Positions 7,110-13,667 of a DNA stretch of 17,203 nt are shown in pieces. The translations under genes were made by a program, and so were the position numbers. Location: the NCBI GenBank assembly GCA_025059545.1, contig JANXDJ010000027.1, positions 1 to 17,203 on the forward strand, written 5' to 3'. Every line of letters starts with the position of its first letter. Position 1 is the first letter of the stretch. The notes under the pieces are model-generated. The model saw nothing but the letters and a program-made list of their open reading frames with translations. It did no database searches and was not told where the DNA came from. Origin of the DNA: Archaeoglobaceae archaeon (GTDB lineage: Archaea > Halobacteriota > Archaeoglobi > Archaeoglobales > Archaeoglobaceae).

Positions 7110-7693
7110 GGTTCATCGTTGTAGATGGTTTGGATGGTGCTGGAAAAGATACTCATGCAAAATTTATTGCGGAGAGATATATTTCGAGAGGAGAAACTGT
7201 GCTTCTTCGAGTTCATCCAAGCGACTCCTTTTTTGGTAAAAAGGCAAAAGAAAGCCTCCTAGGTAGAGGAAAAATAAATCACCTGAAGGCATCAATCTTC
7301 TACTTTCTTGATGTCATGAACTCTCTTCTGCGCTATTATAAAAAGGCAGACAACGTAATATTTGTTCGTTATCTCGGTGGCGTTTTTTATCTGCCTTATT
7401 CACTCGCAAAAATTCTTTACAAATTCTTCTCCAAAGTTTTACCAACCTCAGAATACATGTTCTTTCTTCACGCAGAACCAGAGATTTTGGCAAAAAGAGT
7501 TGAAAATAGAGAATCGAAAGAGATGTTCGAAAATTTGGAAGATTTGAGAAGGGTTAGAGAAGTAGCTTTGAAGATTCTAAATGGTTGGCACATCGTTAGA
7601 ACTGACAGACCAATTGAAGAGACGAGAGCAGAGATAGAGAGAATATTAAATGAGCTTGATAAAAAATATAATTCGAAGTTTATTAAAACCTAA
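7106..7693 (+). CDS. thymidylate-kinase-like P-loop kinase (divergent)
   Basis: A 195-residue P-loop NTPase. The start MRFIVVDGLDGAGKDTHAKF carries a textbook thymidylate-kinase Walker A (G-x-D-G-x-G-K-D-T). The C-terminal FFLHAEPEILAKRVENRES matches the family's nucleobase/LID region. However, where thymidylate kinases have the D-R-[YH] motif that positions the dTMP phosphate, this protein reads FVRYLGGVFYLP, without the acidic residue. The mid-section (residues 40-115) is richer in hydrophobic and basic residues than usual (YKKADNVIF, LPYSLAKILYKFFSKVLP). Together with the 4-nt overlap with a prenol-kinase-like gene, this makes dTMP only one possible substrate; a prenyl-phosphate or other nucleotide is conceivable (inference). 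The end overlaps the convergent flavoprotein gene by 11 nt. Confidence 0.75.
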   Translation: MRFIVVDGLDGAGKDTHAKFIAERYISRGETVLLRVHPSDSFFGKKAKESLLGRGKINHLKASIFYFLDVMNSLLRYYKKADNVIFVRYLGGVFYLPYSLAKILYKFFSKVLPTSEYMFFLHAEPEILAKRVENRESKEMFENLEDLRRVREVALKILNGWHIVRTDRPIEETRAEIERILNELDKKYNSKFIKT

Positions 7694-8990
7694 GAGCCCT
7701 CGCAGAAACCACTATTGGATCCCAAATCGGCGTCAATGGAGGCGCATAGGCTAAATCGCTGAAGAAAGCATCTTTAGCATTGAATCCTGCTTGAAGCATT
7801 ACTGCAAATACGTTGATCCTCATCGCAACATCGCCACCAACAGCCTGAGCTCCGAGAATTCTACCTTCTTCATTTGCAACAACCTTCAGCGTTATATCTT
7901 TACCCCCCGGATAATAGTTAACTCTCGTTTTTGCCTTAATCACAGCGGACTTCACTTCAAATCCCTCTGATTTTGCAGTTTTCTCATTAAGTCCAGTTGA
8001 GCCTATTTCGAGATCGAAGAACTTCGTAAGCTGCGTCCCTACAACGCCCGGAAATTCTAAACTTCCCTCTGCGATGTTAACTCCAGCAACATAGCCCATC
8101 TTGTTCGCAGTAGGCGCTAAGGGAATCCATACCTTCTTTCCGGTGATCAAATGCTTCGTTTCAGCACAATCACCAGCGGAGAAAACGTTCTCAACACTCG
8201 TCTTCATCTTCTCATCGACCCAGATTGCTCCAGTTTCGCCTATTTTACAGCCAAGCATCTTCGCAATCTCAACATTCGGCTTCACACCAGTTGCAACAAT
8301 TGCAAGATCACATTCATAGCTACCTTTGTCGGTTACAACCCTTTCAACTTTATTCTTGCCTTCGAACGCTTTAACTCCTTCTCTCAGCCTCAAATCGACT
8401 CTTTTTTCGATCTCAGCCTTAACGATTTCAGCAAGATCCTTGTCAAGATTAGGCAATGGCTGATCAAGGAATTCTATCACGGTAGTTTTCTTACCAAGAC
8501 TTGCAACAGCTTCAGCCATTTCAACGCCAAGATAACCTGCACCAACGATCACGATCCTTTTAGCTTCATCTACACTTTTCTTCAGTTTACCCGCATTTGC
8601 AGGATGGCGAATTGCAACTACGTTTTCAAGTTCCAATCCTTCGAACTTAGGCAATTTTGGCAAAGCTCCAGTTGCGATCAGAAGCTTATCCCAATCGTAT
8701 TTCGTTTCTTTCCCATTCTCCCTTACTCGCAAATAACCTTCACCTGCTTCCACGACTTTGGAGTTTACGTGAACCTCTATTCCCCTTTCCTGTCTGAAGA
8801 ACTCAGGAGTATAATAAAAGAGTTTTTCCGCCTTGCTTATCCCTTCAACAACATAAGGAATTCCACAAGGAGCGTGACTCACTAGATTTGTTTCTTCGAA
8901 GACTTTGACGTCCCAGTCGGGCTTCATCGCCTTTATTCTCGATGCAGCACTCATTCCAGCTGCGCCACCACCAACTATTGCTACTTTCAT
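7683..8990 (-). CDS. CoA-disulfide reductase / NADH oxidase family flavoprotein
   Basis: A 435-residue pyridine-nucleotide-disulfide oxidoreductase. It has the N-terminal FAD Rossmann motif IVGGGAAGMSAASR and the single redox cysteine in SHAPCGIPYVVEG near residue 43, the hallmark of CoA-disulfide reductase, NAD(P)H-sulfur oxidoreductase and NADH oxidase/peroxidase. The NAD(P)H-binding motif IVGAGYLGVEMAEAV follows near residue 150, then VFSAGDCAETKHLITG, the second FAD-binding block. The C-terminal dimerisation domain ends in DLAYAPPLTPIWDPI, where the tyrosine corresponds to the CoADR-type catalytic tyrosine region. There is no fused rhodanese domain. In Archaeoglobales such proteins are often called NoxA; whether this one reduces CoA disulfide, polysulfide or oxygen cannot be told from sequence. 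It has its own TATA box and convergently overlaps the TMK-like gene. Confidence 0.9.
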   Translation of the reverse strand: MKVAIVGGGAAGMSAASRIKAMKPDWDVKVFEETNLVSHAPCGIPYVVEGISKAEKLFYYTPEFFRQERGIEVHVNSKVVEAGEGYLRVRENGKETKYDWDKLLIATGALPKLPKFEGLELENVVAIRHPANAGKLKKSVDEAKRIVIVGAGYLGVEMAEAVASLGKKTTVIEFLDQPLPNLDKDLAEIVKAEIEKRVDLRLREGVKAFEGKNKVERVVTDKGSYECDLAIVATGVKPNVEIAKMLGCKIGETGAIWVDEKMKTSVENVFSAGDCAETKHLITGKKVWIPLAPTANKMGYVAGVNIAEGSLEFPGVVGTQLTKFFDLEIGSTGLNEKTAKSEGFEVKSAVIKAKTRVNYYPGGKDITLKVVANEEGRILGAQAVGGDVAMRINVFAVMLQAGFNAKDAFFSDLAYAPPLTPIWDPIVVSARALRF

Positions 8991-9010
8991 ACTAAAAGAT
9001 TAGAAATTAG

Positions 9011-9018
9011 GTATTTAA
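9011..9018 (-). promoter_or_regulatory. TATA box of the CoA-disulfide-reductase-like gene
   Basis: The minus strand reads TTAAATAC, centred about 25 nt before the ATG at 8990, with an AAAAAGGA purine stretch just upstream. It lies in the 40-nt gap after the FTR gene, so this gene can be transcribed independently and leaderless. Confidence 0.5.
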
Positions 9019-9030
9019 TCCTTTTTCGGT

Positions 9031-9351
9031 TTAGCTAAAATAATACTTTGCATGTTTATCTGGAACAGCTACAGACTCAAAATTACCCTCTTCTCTTTGA
9101 TATAGTCCACAGTAGCATCTTCCGTATTCCCTTATGTCCTCCTCAGCATATACGCATGGACAAATTATTAGCCTGTCGATCTCCTTTTTCCCAGTAACGA
9201 GTCTACAAGGACAAGTTGCAATGCCATATTTATTTCTGTTTTCTATCAATCCATTTGCAAATTCCTTCAAAAGCTCTTTGTCTGGATTTGTCTTCCATCC
9301 TCTTCGCTTTGCAACATTCTCAAAGATCTGAAGGTATTTTTCGACTTCCAT
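9031..9351 (-). CDS. ferredoxin:thioredoxin reductase, catalytic chain
   Basis: A 106-residue protein carrying the complete FTR catalytic-chain cysteine pattern: ATCPCRLVTG (residues ~46-49), IICPCVYAEED (~63-66), and GRCYCGLY (~78-81). Four of these cysteines bind the 4Fe-4S cluster and two form the adjacent redox-active disulfide, with the CxC-type spacings CPC, CPC and CYC all intact. The enzyme passes electrons from ferredoxin to thioredoxin-like proteins. No variable (beta/alpha partner) subunit gene is adjacent, as is common for archaeal homologues. It has its own TATA box, and its translation start has no Shine-Dalgarno. The neighbours, a CoA-disulfide-reductase-like protein and (3.5 kb away) a glutaredoxin, make a thiol-redox theme. 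Confidence 0.9.
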   Translation of the reverse strand: MEVEKYLQIFENVAKRRGWKTNPDKELLKEFANGLIENRNKYGIATCPCRLVTGKKEIDRLIICPCVYAEEDIREYGRCYCGLYQREEGNFESVAVPDKHAKYYFS

Positions 9352-9370
9352 GATGAAGATAATATGATTG

Positions 9371-9378
9371 AGATATAA
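9371..9378 (-). promoter_or_regulatory. TATA box of the FTR gene
   Basis: The minus strand reads TTATATCT within CTTTTATATCTC, centred about 25 nt before the ATG at 9351. It lies in the 34-nt gap after queD, so FTR probably has its own leaderless transcript as well as possible read-through from the moeA-que operon. Confidence 0.5.
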
Positions 9379-9385
9379 AAGCTAC

Positions 9386-9727
9386 TTAGGCTCTTACTTC
9401 AGCCCACTTGTCCACATTCTCCGAAACTCTTACCCTTAAAACGTTTAAACCTCTCGCTTTCAGCTCGTTGAAGATATAAAGAGCAATATTTTCCGATGTG
9501 GGGACTTCTATGACTTCATTGATCAAAGAGTGGTCGAATTTCTCTATGATCTCTTTCAGATGCTTTTTTAGATCGAAGAAGTCGATCACCATTCCATTCT
9601 TGAGATCTCCTTCAACTTCTACGCTGATCGTGAAGTTGTGTCCATGGATCTTTCCACACTTCTTATGTCCCGGAATTGAATGAGCTGCGCTAAAGCTATC
9701 CGAAACGCCAACGACGAATTTCATCAT
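9386..9727 (-). CDS. queD: 6-carboxytetrahydropterin synthase
   Basis: A 113-residue member of the PTPS/QueD family, converting dihydroneopterin triphosphate to 6-carboxytetrahydropterin, the second step towards preQ0 and, in archaea, archaeosine. Zinc-binding histidines are in FSAAHSIPG and GKIHGHNF; the catalytic cysteine is in KKCGKIHGH. The FDHSLIN histidine/aspartate, the PTSENIALYIF motif and the C-terminal VRVSENVDKWAEV glutamate complete the active site. The placement directly after queE supports QueD rather than a tetrahydrobiopterin or folate role. The first ATG (9727) overlaps the queE stop as ATGA with a GGGGTG site 2 nt away. The next ATG (9724) has better spacing and would remove one residue. 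It is the last gene of the four-gene operon. Confidence 0.9.
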   Translation of the reverse strand: MMKFVVGVSDSFSAAHSIPGHKKCGKIHGHNFTISVEVEGDLKNGMVIDFFDLKKHLKEIIEKFDHSLINEVIEVPTSENIALYIFNELKARGLNVLRVRVSENVDKWAEVRA

Positions 9728-10401
9728 TTCACCCCTATGAACTTGTGAACCTGAGGAATCACTCTTGTGTCTGCGAATTCGATCATTTTCTCTTGCAGTT
9801 TAAATATGTTTTCAAGCCTTGAGCCAAAAACTGGCTGTAGAACGAAGCATTCTACATATTCTTTGATCTGCATCGCAGAATTTAGCACTTCCTCAGCGTT
9901 GAAATCAGATGGCAGAACGATCTTGCAGAAAGTTCTCCTTCTCTTGGTATTTCTGAGAATTCTAAAGCTCTCAAAAGTTCTTTCAAGCAGATTTTCGTAA
10001 GTTTCGAGCTTAGCCTCTCTAACTTTAAGATCTCCTGCCACGAAGTCAACAAATCTGAGCTTCTTAGCCTTCTCTGGTAAAGTCATGTTCGATTCCAAGT
10101 AAAAAGGCTTTGTTCTTCGCAATATTCTTATGAATTCTGCGTGGAGCATCGGCTCTCCGCCTGTAAAGCTTACTGAGTGAACTTTTGTGGAATCTATTAG
10201 CCCCTGAACACGATCGGCGGAAACAGGATTTCTTAGATTTTTTCCACTAACATGATCAACACAAAACTCAGAATCTTTCAGCGTATCGCAGTAATAGCAG
10301 TTTAGGTTACACCCACAGAACCTTATAAAGAGCTGTCTAACACCAACAAGGATCCCTTCACCCTGAATTGACTCAAAGATCTCGCTGATCTTGGCATTCA
10401 T
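9724..10401 (-). CDS. queE: 7-carboxy-7-deazaguanine synthase (radical SAM)
   Basis: QueE rearranges 6-carboxytetrahydropterin to 7-carboxy-7-deazaguanine, the precursor of preQ0 and archaeosine in tRNA. The N-terminus ISEIFESIQGEGILVGVRQLFIRF is the QueE fingerprint. The cluster motif is CGCNLNCYYCD, i.e. C-x3-C-x2-C near residues 30-38, with an insert in the loop after it compared with minimal QueE. The SAM-binding glycine block is SVSFTGGEPMLH near residue 80. The 225-residue length is normal. The start ATG overlaps the stop of the MoeA-PBP gene (ATGA) and its own stop overlaps queD the same way. queC, queF-like and the archaeosine transglycosylase genes are not in the window. Confidence 0.92.
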   Translation of the reverse strand: MNAKISEIFESIQGEGILVGVRQLFIRFCGCNLNCYYCDTLKDSEFCVDHVSGKNLRNPVSADRVQGLIDSTKVHSVSFTGGEPMLHAEFIRILRRTKPFYLESNMTLPEKAKKLRFVDFVAGDLKVREAKLETYENLLERTFESFRILRNTKRRRTFCKIVLPSDFNAEEVLNSAMQIKEYVECFVLQPVFGSRLENIFKLQEKMIEFADTRVIPQVHKFIGVK

Positions 10402-12347
10402 ATCTCGATCTTCTCTCCAGTTCTTTCATAAACACGAAGCCCTTCAAACTTCTTAAGCCTTTCAGCGAATTCTTCACTTTGCAAGCACTCTAAAAATCGT
10501 TCTACAGAATTCTTCCTTAATCTATCCTTTGGAATCAGAAAGTCGAATTCTTCAGCTCTAAGGGGAATAAAATCAAGTCCGTAGATCTTTGCAACGCTTT
10601 TTATTCCCAATCCAACATCAGCCTTTCCTGTAGCAATTGAAATTGCAACTGCATCATGGGTCTTAGCTTCAACTTCGTAGCCTCTTATTCTCCTCTTGAT
10701 CTCCTCAAAATCAATTCCAGTTTTCCTTGCAAGCTCTTGAAGCTGCATGTCCAGCAATACTCTCGTTCCCGAACCTCTATTCCTGTTAACGATCCTTACT
10801 TCTTCTCTGAGAAGGTCTTCAATGGACTTGATCCCCTTTGGATTCCCCCTTGCAACTATAAACCCCTGCTCTCTGAGATATCCCTTCACAAGCACTGCAT
10901 CTTCAACTCCAAATCTTCTCACCAATGTTTCATTGTAGTTTCCATCTTCACTGAGCAAATGAATACCAGCAACGTCTGCTTCACGCCTTTTAACTGCCAA
11001 AATACCGGCTGTAGAACCTAAATTTATTATTTTTGGTTCCAATTCACCCATCAGCTCAAGGAGCAAGTCAATAGCGATGCAATGGCTACCTATGATCACG
11101 AGATTCGCTGGTTTTATCTCTCCGAAGAGCTTTACTTCTACCTCCTCATTTTCCTCAAGCATTAGAACGTCTTCTGGAATTTCGATGAATCCATCTGTTG
11201 CGTAGATGGCTGAAATTGTTCCACTGTATGATCCCAACACAGGATAGGCTTTATATCCCTCAGATGTTGCGATCACGTTTACTGGCAAGAATTCCCTTCT
11301 CCCTGGCTCAGAGGTAATTCTAACTGCAAGCCTAGCCTTCAAACTTTTACTCTCCCTCATTAGTCCGGAAAGTTTCCTAAGAACTGGAGCCACTAAAAGT
11401 TCAAAGATCGTCAGAGCTGAAGTAGGATAGCCAGGCAATGCAAAGATCGGTTTCTCTCTATGAACAGCAATAATGGTCGGTTTTCCGGGCTTAACAGCTA
11501 TTCCATGAACAAGTAAGCCGGGATCGAACCTTGAAAGCACATTAAACATGCTGTCGCCAAAGCCTGCTGAAGTACTACCGCTTGTTAAGACGAGATCCGC
11601 CACATCGAGAGCATGGGTTATTGCCCTCTCGATCTCTTCCTCCTCATCTCTAACTATTCCAATTCTAACTGGCGATCCACCACACTCTATTATTGCAGAA
11701 GAGAGCATGTAGGAGTTTACATCGTAAATATTGGCTTTTTCAAGCTTTTCTCCTGGTTCAATAAGTTCATTCCCAGTCGAGATCACAGCAACAACTGGCT
11801 TTCTGTAAACCTTTACCTTACTTATCCCGCAGGCGGAGAGAATTGCGATCTCTCGATGTGTCAGCCTTTTACCCCTTCGAAGCACAATTTCACCAGCCAT
11901 AACATCGCTACCAGCGAAGAGCACGTTCTCTCCTGGAGCTACAGATTTGAAGATCTCTATAAAACCCTCTTTTTCTCTCGTGAACTCCACCATTACAACT
12001 GCATTAGCCCCTTTTGGTAAAACTGAACCTGTTGCTACTTCAATCGCCTCTCCACTGTAGATCTCCGCTTCGCACCACTCTCCCGCTTCTATTCTACCAA
12101 CAACTTTCAAAATCGCTGGATTGTTTTCATCCGCTCCGAATGTATCTTCAGCCTTCAAAGCGTAGCCATCCATAACAACTCTATCGAATGGTGGTAAGCT
12201 TACAGAAGCTCGAACGTCTTCAGCTAAAATTCTACCAAGAGATTGCAGCAGATCAACCTCTTCAATCTCTATTCTCGGCTTGTAAAACTGAAACAAGATC
12301 TCTTTTGCTTTTTCAATGCTGACGGTCTCCTTAAAGATCTTCCTCAT
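10398..12347 (-). CDS. moeA: MoeA with C-terminal periplasmic-binding-like domain (fusion)
   Basis: A 649-residue fusion. Residues 1 to about 410 are a full molybdopterin molybdenumtransferase: VVMDGYALKAEDTFG, VATGSVLPKGANAVVMVE, STGNELIEPGE, LTSGSTSAGFGD and FALPGYPTSALTIFE cover the MPT-AMP and metal-binding sites. After a linker near 410, LVIIGSHCIAIDLLLELMG starts a PBP-like domain (about 230 residues), recognisable by VNRNRGSGTRVLLD, HDAVAISIATGKADVGLGI and DFLIPKDR. It has no signal peptide, so it is cytoplasmic and presumably binds a ligand such as an oxyanion (inference). This fusion is a known archaeal/bacterial architecture. It sits directly behind a second, unfused moeA with a 4-nt overlap. 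GGAGGT lies 6 nt before the ATG. Confidence 0.93.
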   Translation of the reverse strand: MRKIFKETVSIEKAKEILFQFYKPRIEIEEVDLLQSLGRILAEDVRASVSLPPFDRVVMDGYALKAEDTFGADENNPAILKVVGRIEAGEWCEAEIYSGEAIEVATGSVLPKGANAVVMVEFTREKEGFIEIFKSVAPGENVLFAGSDVMAGEIVLRRGKRLTHREIAILSACGISKVKVYRKPVVAVISTGNELIEPGEKLEKANIYDVNSYMLSSAIIECGGSPVRIGIVRDEEEEIERAITHALDVADLVLTSGSTSAGFGDSMFNVLSRFDPGLLVHGIAVKPGKPTIIAVHREKPIFALPGYPTSALTIFELLVAPVLRKLSGLMRESKSLKARLAVRITSEPGRREFLPVNVIATSEGYKAYPVLGSYSGTISAIYATDGFIEIPEDVLMLEENEEVEVKLFGEIKPANLVIIGSHCIAIDLLLELMGELEPKIINLGSTAGILAVKRREADVAGIHLLSEDGNYNETLVRRFGVEDAVLVKGYLREQGFIVARGNPKGIKSIEDLLREEVRIVNRNRGSGTRVLLDMQLQELARKTGIDFEEIKRRIRGYEVEAKTHDAVAISIATGKADVGLGIKSVAKIYGLDFIPLRAEEFDFLIPKDRLRKNSVERFLECLQSEEFAERLKKFEGLRVYERTGEKIEI

Positions 12348-13588
12348 TCGAAAACCTCCGTCAGATCCCTCATAAGTCTGACCTCTACTTCCTCGCCTGC
12401 TTCATAGCCCTCTGAATCCTCTTGAACAATGAGCAAAGCATTTGCTTTGACAAGAGAGCTCAAAATGCCTGAGCCTGAGATCCTAACAGGATAAACTTTT
12501 CCATTTTCCCAATAAACCCTAACATTGCTCCTCACACCAATCTCAGATGGGACACGAGACTGAAGGATGCCTTTCTTCGTTGCTCCTTTTCTTTCCAGTA
12601 TCCGAACGTTCATCATTCTGTAAAGTGTTGGGACTACAAAGGTTTCAAAGGCTAAAAGACATGCAGAAGGTGAGCCGGGGAGCATGAAGACTGGCTTATC
12701 TCTGAAGATTCCAAACGCAGTCGGCATTCCTGGTTTCATCGCAACTCCGTGGAATAAAATTTCCCCATGCTTTGAAACTACTTCTGGAACATAATCATGA
12801 GCTCCAACGGAGGTCCCACCAGTAAAAACCACTAAATCGAAGCTTAAAGCTTCGAAAAGCTTATTTTCAATCTCTCTTCGATCATCTCTTGCGATTCCAA
12901 GGCTTATCGCTGAAAATCCAAGCTCTGAAATTGCGTTGCAGAGCATCGGATTGTTCGAGTTGTAGATCTTTGCACCTTCAAGCTCATTCCCAATTTCAAC
13001 AAGCTCATTTCCAGTTGAGATCACCGCTACTTTTGGCTTTCTGTAAACCTCAACTCTTTCAAATCCCAATGAAGCCAAAATTCCGACGTCTTGAGGCTGG
13101 ATAATTTCTCCCTTCTTGAGCACAACTTCTCCTTTCTTCACATCTTCTCCCGCTCTTGAGACATTCTTAAAAGGTGGAACGCCCCTGAAAATCTCCACGA
13201 AATCTCCAGAGAGTTTCGTGAACTCAAGCATTACGACCGCATTAGCTCCCTTTGGTAAAACTGAGCCTGTAAACACCTTTACTGCAGAGCCACTTTTAAC
13301 TTCTACTCTTGGCAACTCTCCAACCTTCACTTCTCCACAAAGCCTTAGCAAAACCGGATTCACTTCACTAACTCCAAATGTATCCTCAGCGATCACCGCA
13401 TAGCCATCCACTGCGGATCGATCTATTTGTGGCAGATCAAAGTTTGCAACTATGTTTTCAGCCAAAACTCTGCCAGAACAGCTGTAAATACTGACTTCTT
13501 CAACTCCGATAACCTTAACATTCTTAAAAATCTTTTCAAGAGCAAATTCGACCCTTTCTTGAGACTTGAAGCCGATGTTCTTGACCAT
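12344..13588 (-). CDS. moeA: molybdopterin molybdenumtransferase MoeA
   Basis: A 414-residue stand-alone MoeA that inserts molybdate or tungstate into adenylated molybdopterin. Its four domains are marked by SAVDGYAVIAEDTFG near residue 60, FTGSVLPKGANAVVMLE near 107, STGNELVEIGNELEGAKIYNSNN near 190, VVFTGGTSVGAHDYVPE near 255 and MLPGSPSACLLAFE near 305, with the C-terminal beta-barrel domain IV following. The length is normal. A TTG at 13591 is in frame directly before the ATG; I chose the ATG at 13588, which lies about 25 nt from a TATA box, indicating leaderless translation. First gene of the moeA, moeA-PBP, queE, queD operon. Two MoeA paralogues in a row may reflect specialisation for Mo versus W or different ligand sensing (inference). 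Confidence 0.93.
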   Translation of the reverse strand: MVKNIGFKSQERVEFALEKIFKNVKVIGVEEVSIYSCSGRVLAENIVANFDLPQIDRSAVDGYAVIAEDTFGVSEVNPVLLRLCGEVKVGELPRVEVKSGSAVKVFTGSVLPKGANAVVMLEFTKLSGDFVEIFRGVPPFKNVSRAGEDVKKGEVVLKKGEIIQPQDVGILASLGFERVEVYRKPKVAVISTGNELVEIGNELEGAKIYNSNNPMLCNAISELGFSAISLGIARDDRREIENKLFEALSFDLVVFTGGTSVGAHDYVPEVVSKHGEILFHGVAMKPGMPTAFGIFRDKPVFMLPGSPSACLLAFETFVVPTLYRMMNVRILERKGATKKGILQSRVPSEIGVRSNVRVYWENGKVYPVRISGSGILSSLVKANALLIVQEDSEGYEAGEEVEVRLMRDLTEVFE

Positions 13589-13608
13589 CAAACTTAAATC
13601 GTTTCAAT

Positions 13609-13616
13609 CTTAAAAA
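13609..13616 (-). promoter_or_regulatory. TATA-like box of the moeA-moeA-queE-queD operon
   Basis: The minus strand reads TTTTTAAG in an AAATTTTTTAAG stretch, centred about 25 nt before the ATG at 13588. It is divergent with the hdrA promoter within a 79-nt spacer. Confidence 0.45.
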
Positions 13617-13636
13617 ATTTGCCTTAATTCGGAAAG

Positions 13637-13644
13637 CTTAAAAT
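13637..13644 (+). promoter_or_regulatory. TATA-like box of the HdrA-MvhD gene
   Basis: CTTAAAAT, preceded by GGAAAG (possible BRE) and centred about 27 nt before the ATG at 13668. There is no Shine-Dalgarno before the ATG apart from a distant AGGGA, so a leaderless mRNA is likely. Confidence 0.45.
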
Positions 13645-13667
13645 AAGGGAAAATTAGGGATTTTTAG

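Noticed and set aside
8151..8885. Long open frame (244 codons) on the plus strand opposite the CoA-disulfide-reductase-like gene
   Set aside because: Its translation is low-complexity, rich in Phe/Ser/Asn, with no family signature. It lies entirely antisense to a gene with strong motifs, so it is a shadow.
12837..12855. Near-perfect palindrome TCGAAGCTT-A-AAGCTTCGA (9-bp arms)
   Set aside because: It falls inside the moeA coding region where it simply encodes the residues around KLFEALSF, with no second copy and no T-run. I see no reason to call it an operator or terminator.
10398..13588. Tandem moeA copies as a recent duplication or assembly artefact
   Set aside because: The two MoeA proteins are clearly diverged in sequence throughout and only one carries the PBP domain, so they are old paralogues rather than a collapsed or duplicated assembly.
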